A stretch of 5,103 nucleotides of DNA from an uncultured Bacteroidota bacterium (GTDB taxonomy: Bacteria; Bacteroidota; Bacteroidia; Chitinophagales; S012-47). Under the pieces are notes generated by a model. The model was given only the letters and a program-made list of their open reading frames with translations, did not search any database and was not told the DNA's origin. Below are positions 4,409 to 5,103 of this stretch, piece by piece. A program made the translations under genes and the position numbers. Position 1 is the stretch's first letter. The number at the start of each line of letters is the position of its first letter. Location of the stretch: positions 1 through 5,103 of the forward strand of contig CAJXXO010000210.1 in NCBI GenBank assembly GCA_913062655.1, given 5' to 3'.

Positions 4409-5103
4409 TGGAGGCGCCACAAGTCCGCTTCTCCTTTCGGGCGTTATGGCGAACGGTCACCCGGCAGCATAAGGCTGAATTGGGGCTCATTGCTTTGGTA
4501 ACACTCGTGCTACTGGTCTTTACCTTCACCCGCACGCGCAATACGACCAACACCCGCTCGCGCATCATCACCGTTGAAAGATTGGTAGAGAAGGGCACGA
4601 TGGCACACGTGGCACCGGGCGATACCACCCCTTTTGCGTTATCCATCGATGCGGCTATGGTAGACGGCAAGCTCTACAGCAGCAAACCACCCAATTATCC
4701 ATTCGTCATGGCGGCACAAGCCTGGGTGATGCGGAAGGTTACAGGTTGGGCATTCTACCCGCATCGTAAGGACTATATCCGTATGTTGACCATCGTCAAT
4801 CAGGTGTTGCCTTATGCAGCGTTGCTAGTGCTACTGCTGCTGTTTACCCGATTTTACACTGCAGACCGGTTCACGTTGGTCTTCGTGATTTTGATGGCTT
4901 CCGTGGGGTCACTTGTGTATGGCTATGCTGTCACGATCAACAACCATACACCGGCTGCCATCGGTTTTTTTATCGCATTTTTCCTGGCCTGGCTCATCCT
5001 GCAACAGGGACGAACAGCTTGGTGGTATTATGCCTTATTTGGACTGGTGGCCAGTTATGCCTCTACCATCGATCTGCCGGGGGGCGCTATAGCCGGGATC
5101 TTG
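4408..5103 (+). CDS. Polytopic membrane protein, GT-C/ArnT-like glycosyltransferase candidate (3' truncated)
   Basis: An open frame runs from the ATG at 4408 to the window edge (232 codons, no stop). Predicted membrane segments lie near residues 24-42, 133-149, 155-175, 181-199 and 205-222. Between the first two is a long extracytoplasmic loop with SRIITVERLVEKGT (51-64) and VDGKLYSSKPPNYPFVMA (85-102). A (D)G-YS-KPP loop after the first membrane helix resembles the acceptor or catalytic loop of GT39/GT83 (PMT/ArnT) GT-C glycosyltransferases, which use lipid-linked sugars. I recall similar SR-TV-LVE-GT proteins annotated only as membrane proteins in Planctomycetes and Bacteroidota. TINNHTPAAIGFF (176-188) is a further likely conserved motif. 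The 1-nt overlap (TAATG) with the aminopeptidase indicates coupled translation. The membrane nature and frame are secure; the transferase assignment is inference, and no acceptor can be named. Confidence 0.8.
   Translation, partial: MEAPQVRFSFRALWRTVTRQHKAELGLIALVTLVLLVFTFTRTRNTTNTRSRIITVERLVEKGTMAHVAPGDTTPFALSIDAAMVDGKLYSSKPPNYPFVMAAQAWVMRKVTGWAFYPHRKDYIRMLTIVNQVLPYAALLVLLLLFTRFYTADRFTLVFVILMASVGSLVYGYAVTINNHTPAAIGFFIAFFLAWLILQQGRTAWWYYALFGLVASYASTIDLPGGAIAGIL

Noticed and set aside
3266..4420. Long open frame of 384 codons antisense to the aminopeptidase gene
   Set aside because: The sense strand encodes a complete M29 enzyme with all ligand residues. The antisense product has no recognisable domain, and such frames commonly arise opposite GC-richer genes.

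Overview
The window most likely comes from a Bacteroidota genome of the Cytophagales or a related group. Four things point there. The left edge holds the end of a type IX secretion (T9SS) C-terminal sorting domain. A perfect TAnnTTTG promoter -7 box lies just before one gene. The start codons lack Shine-Dalgarno sequences. The protein families (a Reg_prop-type propeller and an FGE-fold protein with a GldJ/GldK-like stretch) are common in that phylum.

Layout. Positions 1-89 (+) are the last 28 codons of a secreted, T9SS-sorted protein. Positions 90-783 are a gene-free convergent spacer of about 700 bp. Its first 500 bases are dense with short-period degenerate repeats: two 8-bp arrays, two 7-bp arrays, a CCTCTGCG array and several copies of a GAGCG(n)AGCGA element. 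It ends with a 29-nt near-palindrome. Positions 784-2256 (-) encode an exported beta-propeller protein with a Pro/Glu linker and a C-terminal beta-rich module. A divergent spacer (2257-2398) contains a hairpin next to the propeller start codon and a terminator-like hairpin on the other strand. Positions 2399-3235 (+) encode an exported FGE-fold protein that has no cysteines in the catalytic region and is clearly more AT-rich than its neighbours. Positions 3308-4408 (+) encode a cytoplasmic M29 metallo-aminopeptidase with all six expected active-site ligands. Its stop codon overlaps by 1 nt the start of a polytopic membrane protein (4408 to the window edge, truncated) that resembles GT-C/ArnT-type glycosyltransferases.

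How the genes relate. Only the aminopeptidase and the membrane protein are plausibly one translationally coupled operon. The propeller and FGE-fold genes are divergent, and nothing in the sequence ties them to a common pathway. I see no defence system, mobile-element gene, CRISPR array or RNA gene. The most unusual part is the repeat nest at 74-590, followed by the odd divergent spacer and the compositionally distinct FGE-fold gene.
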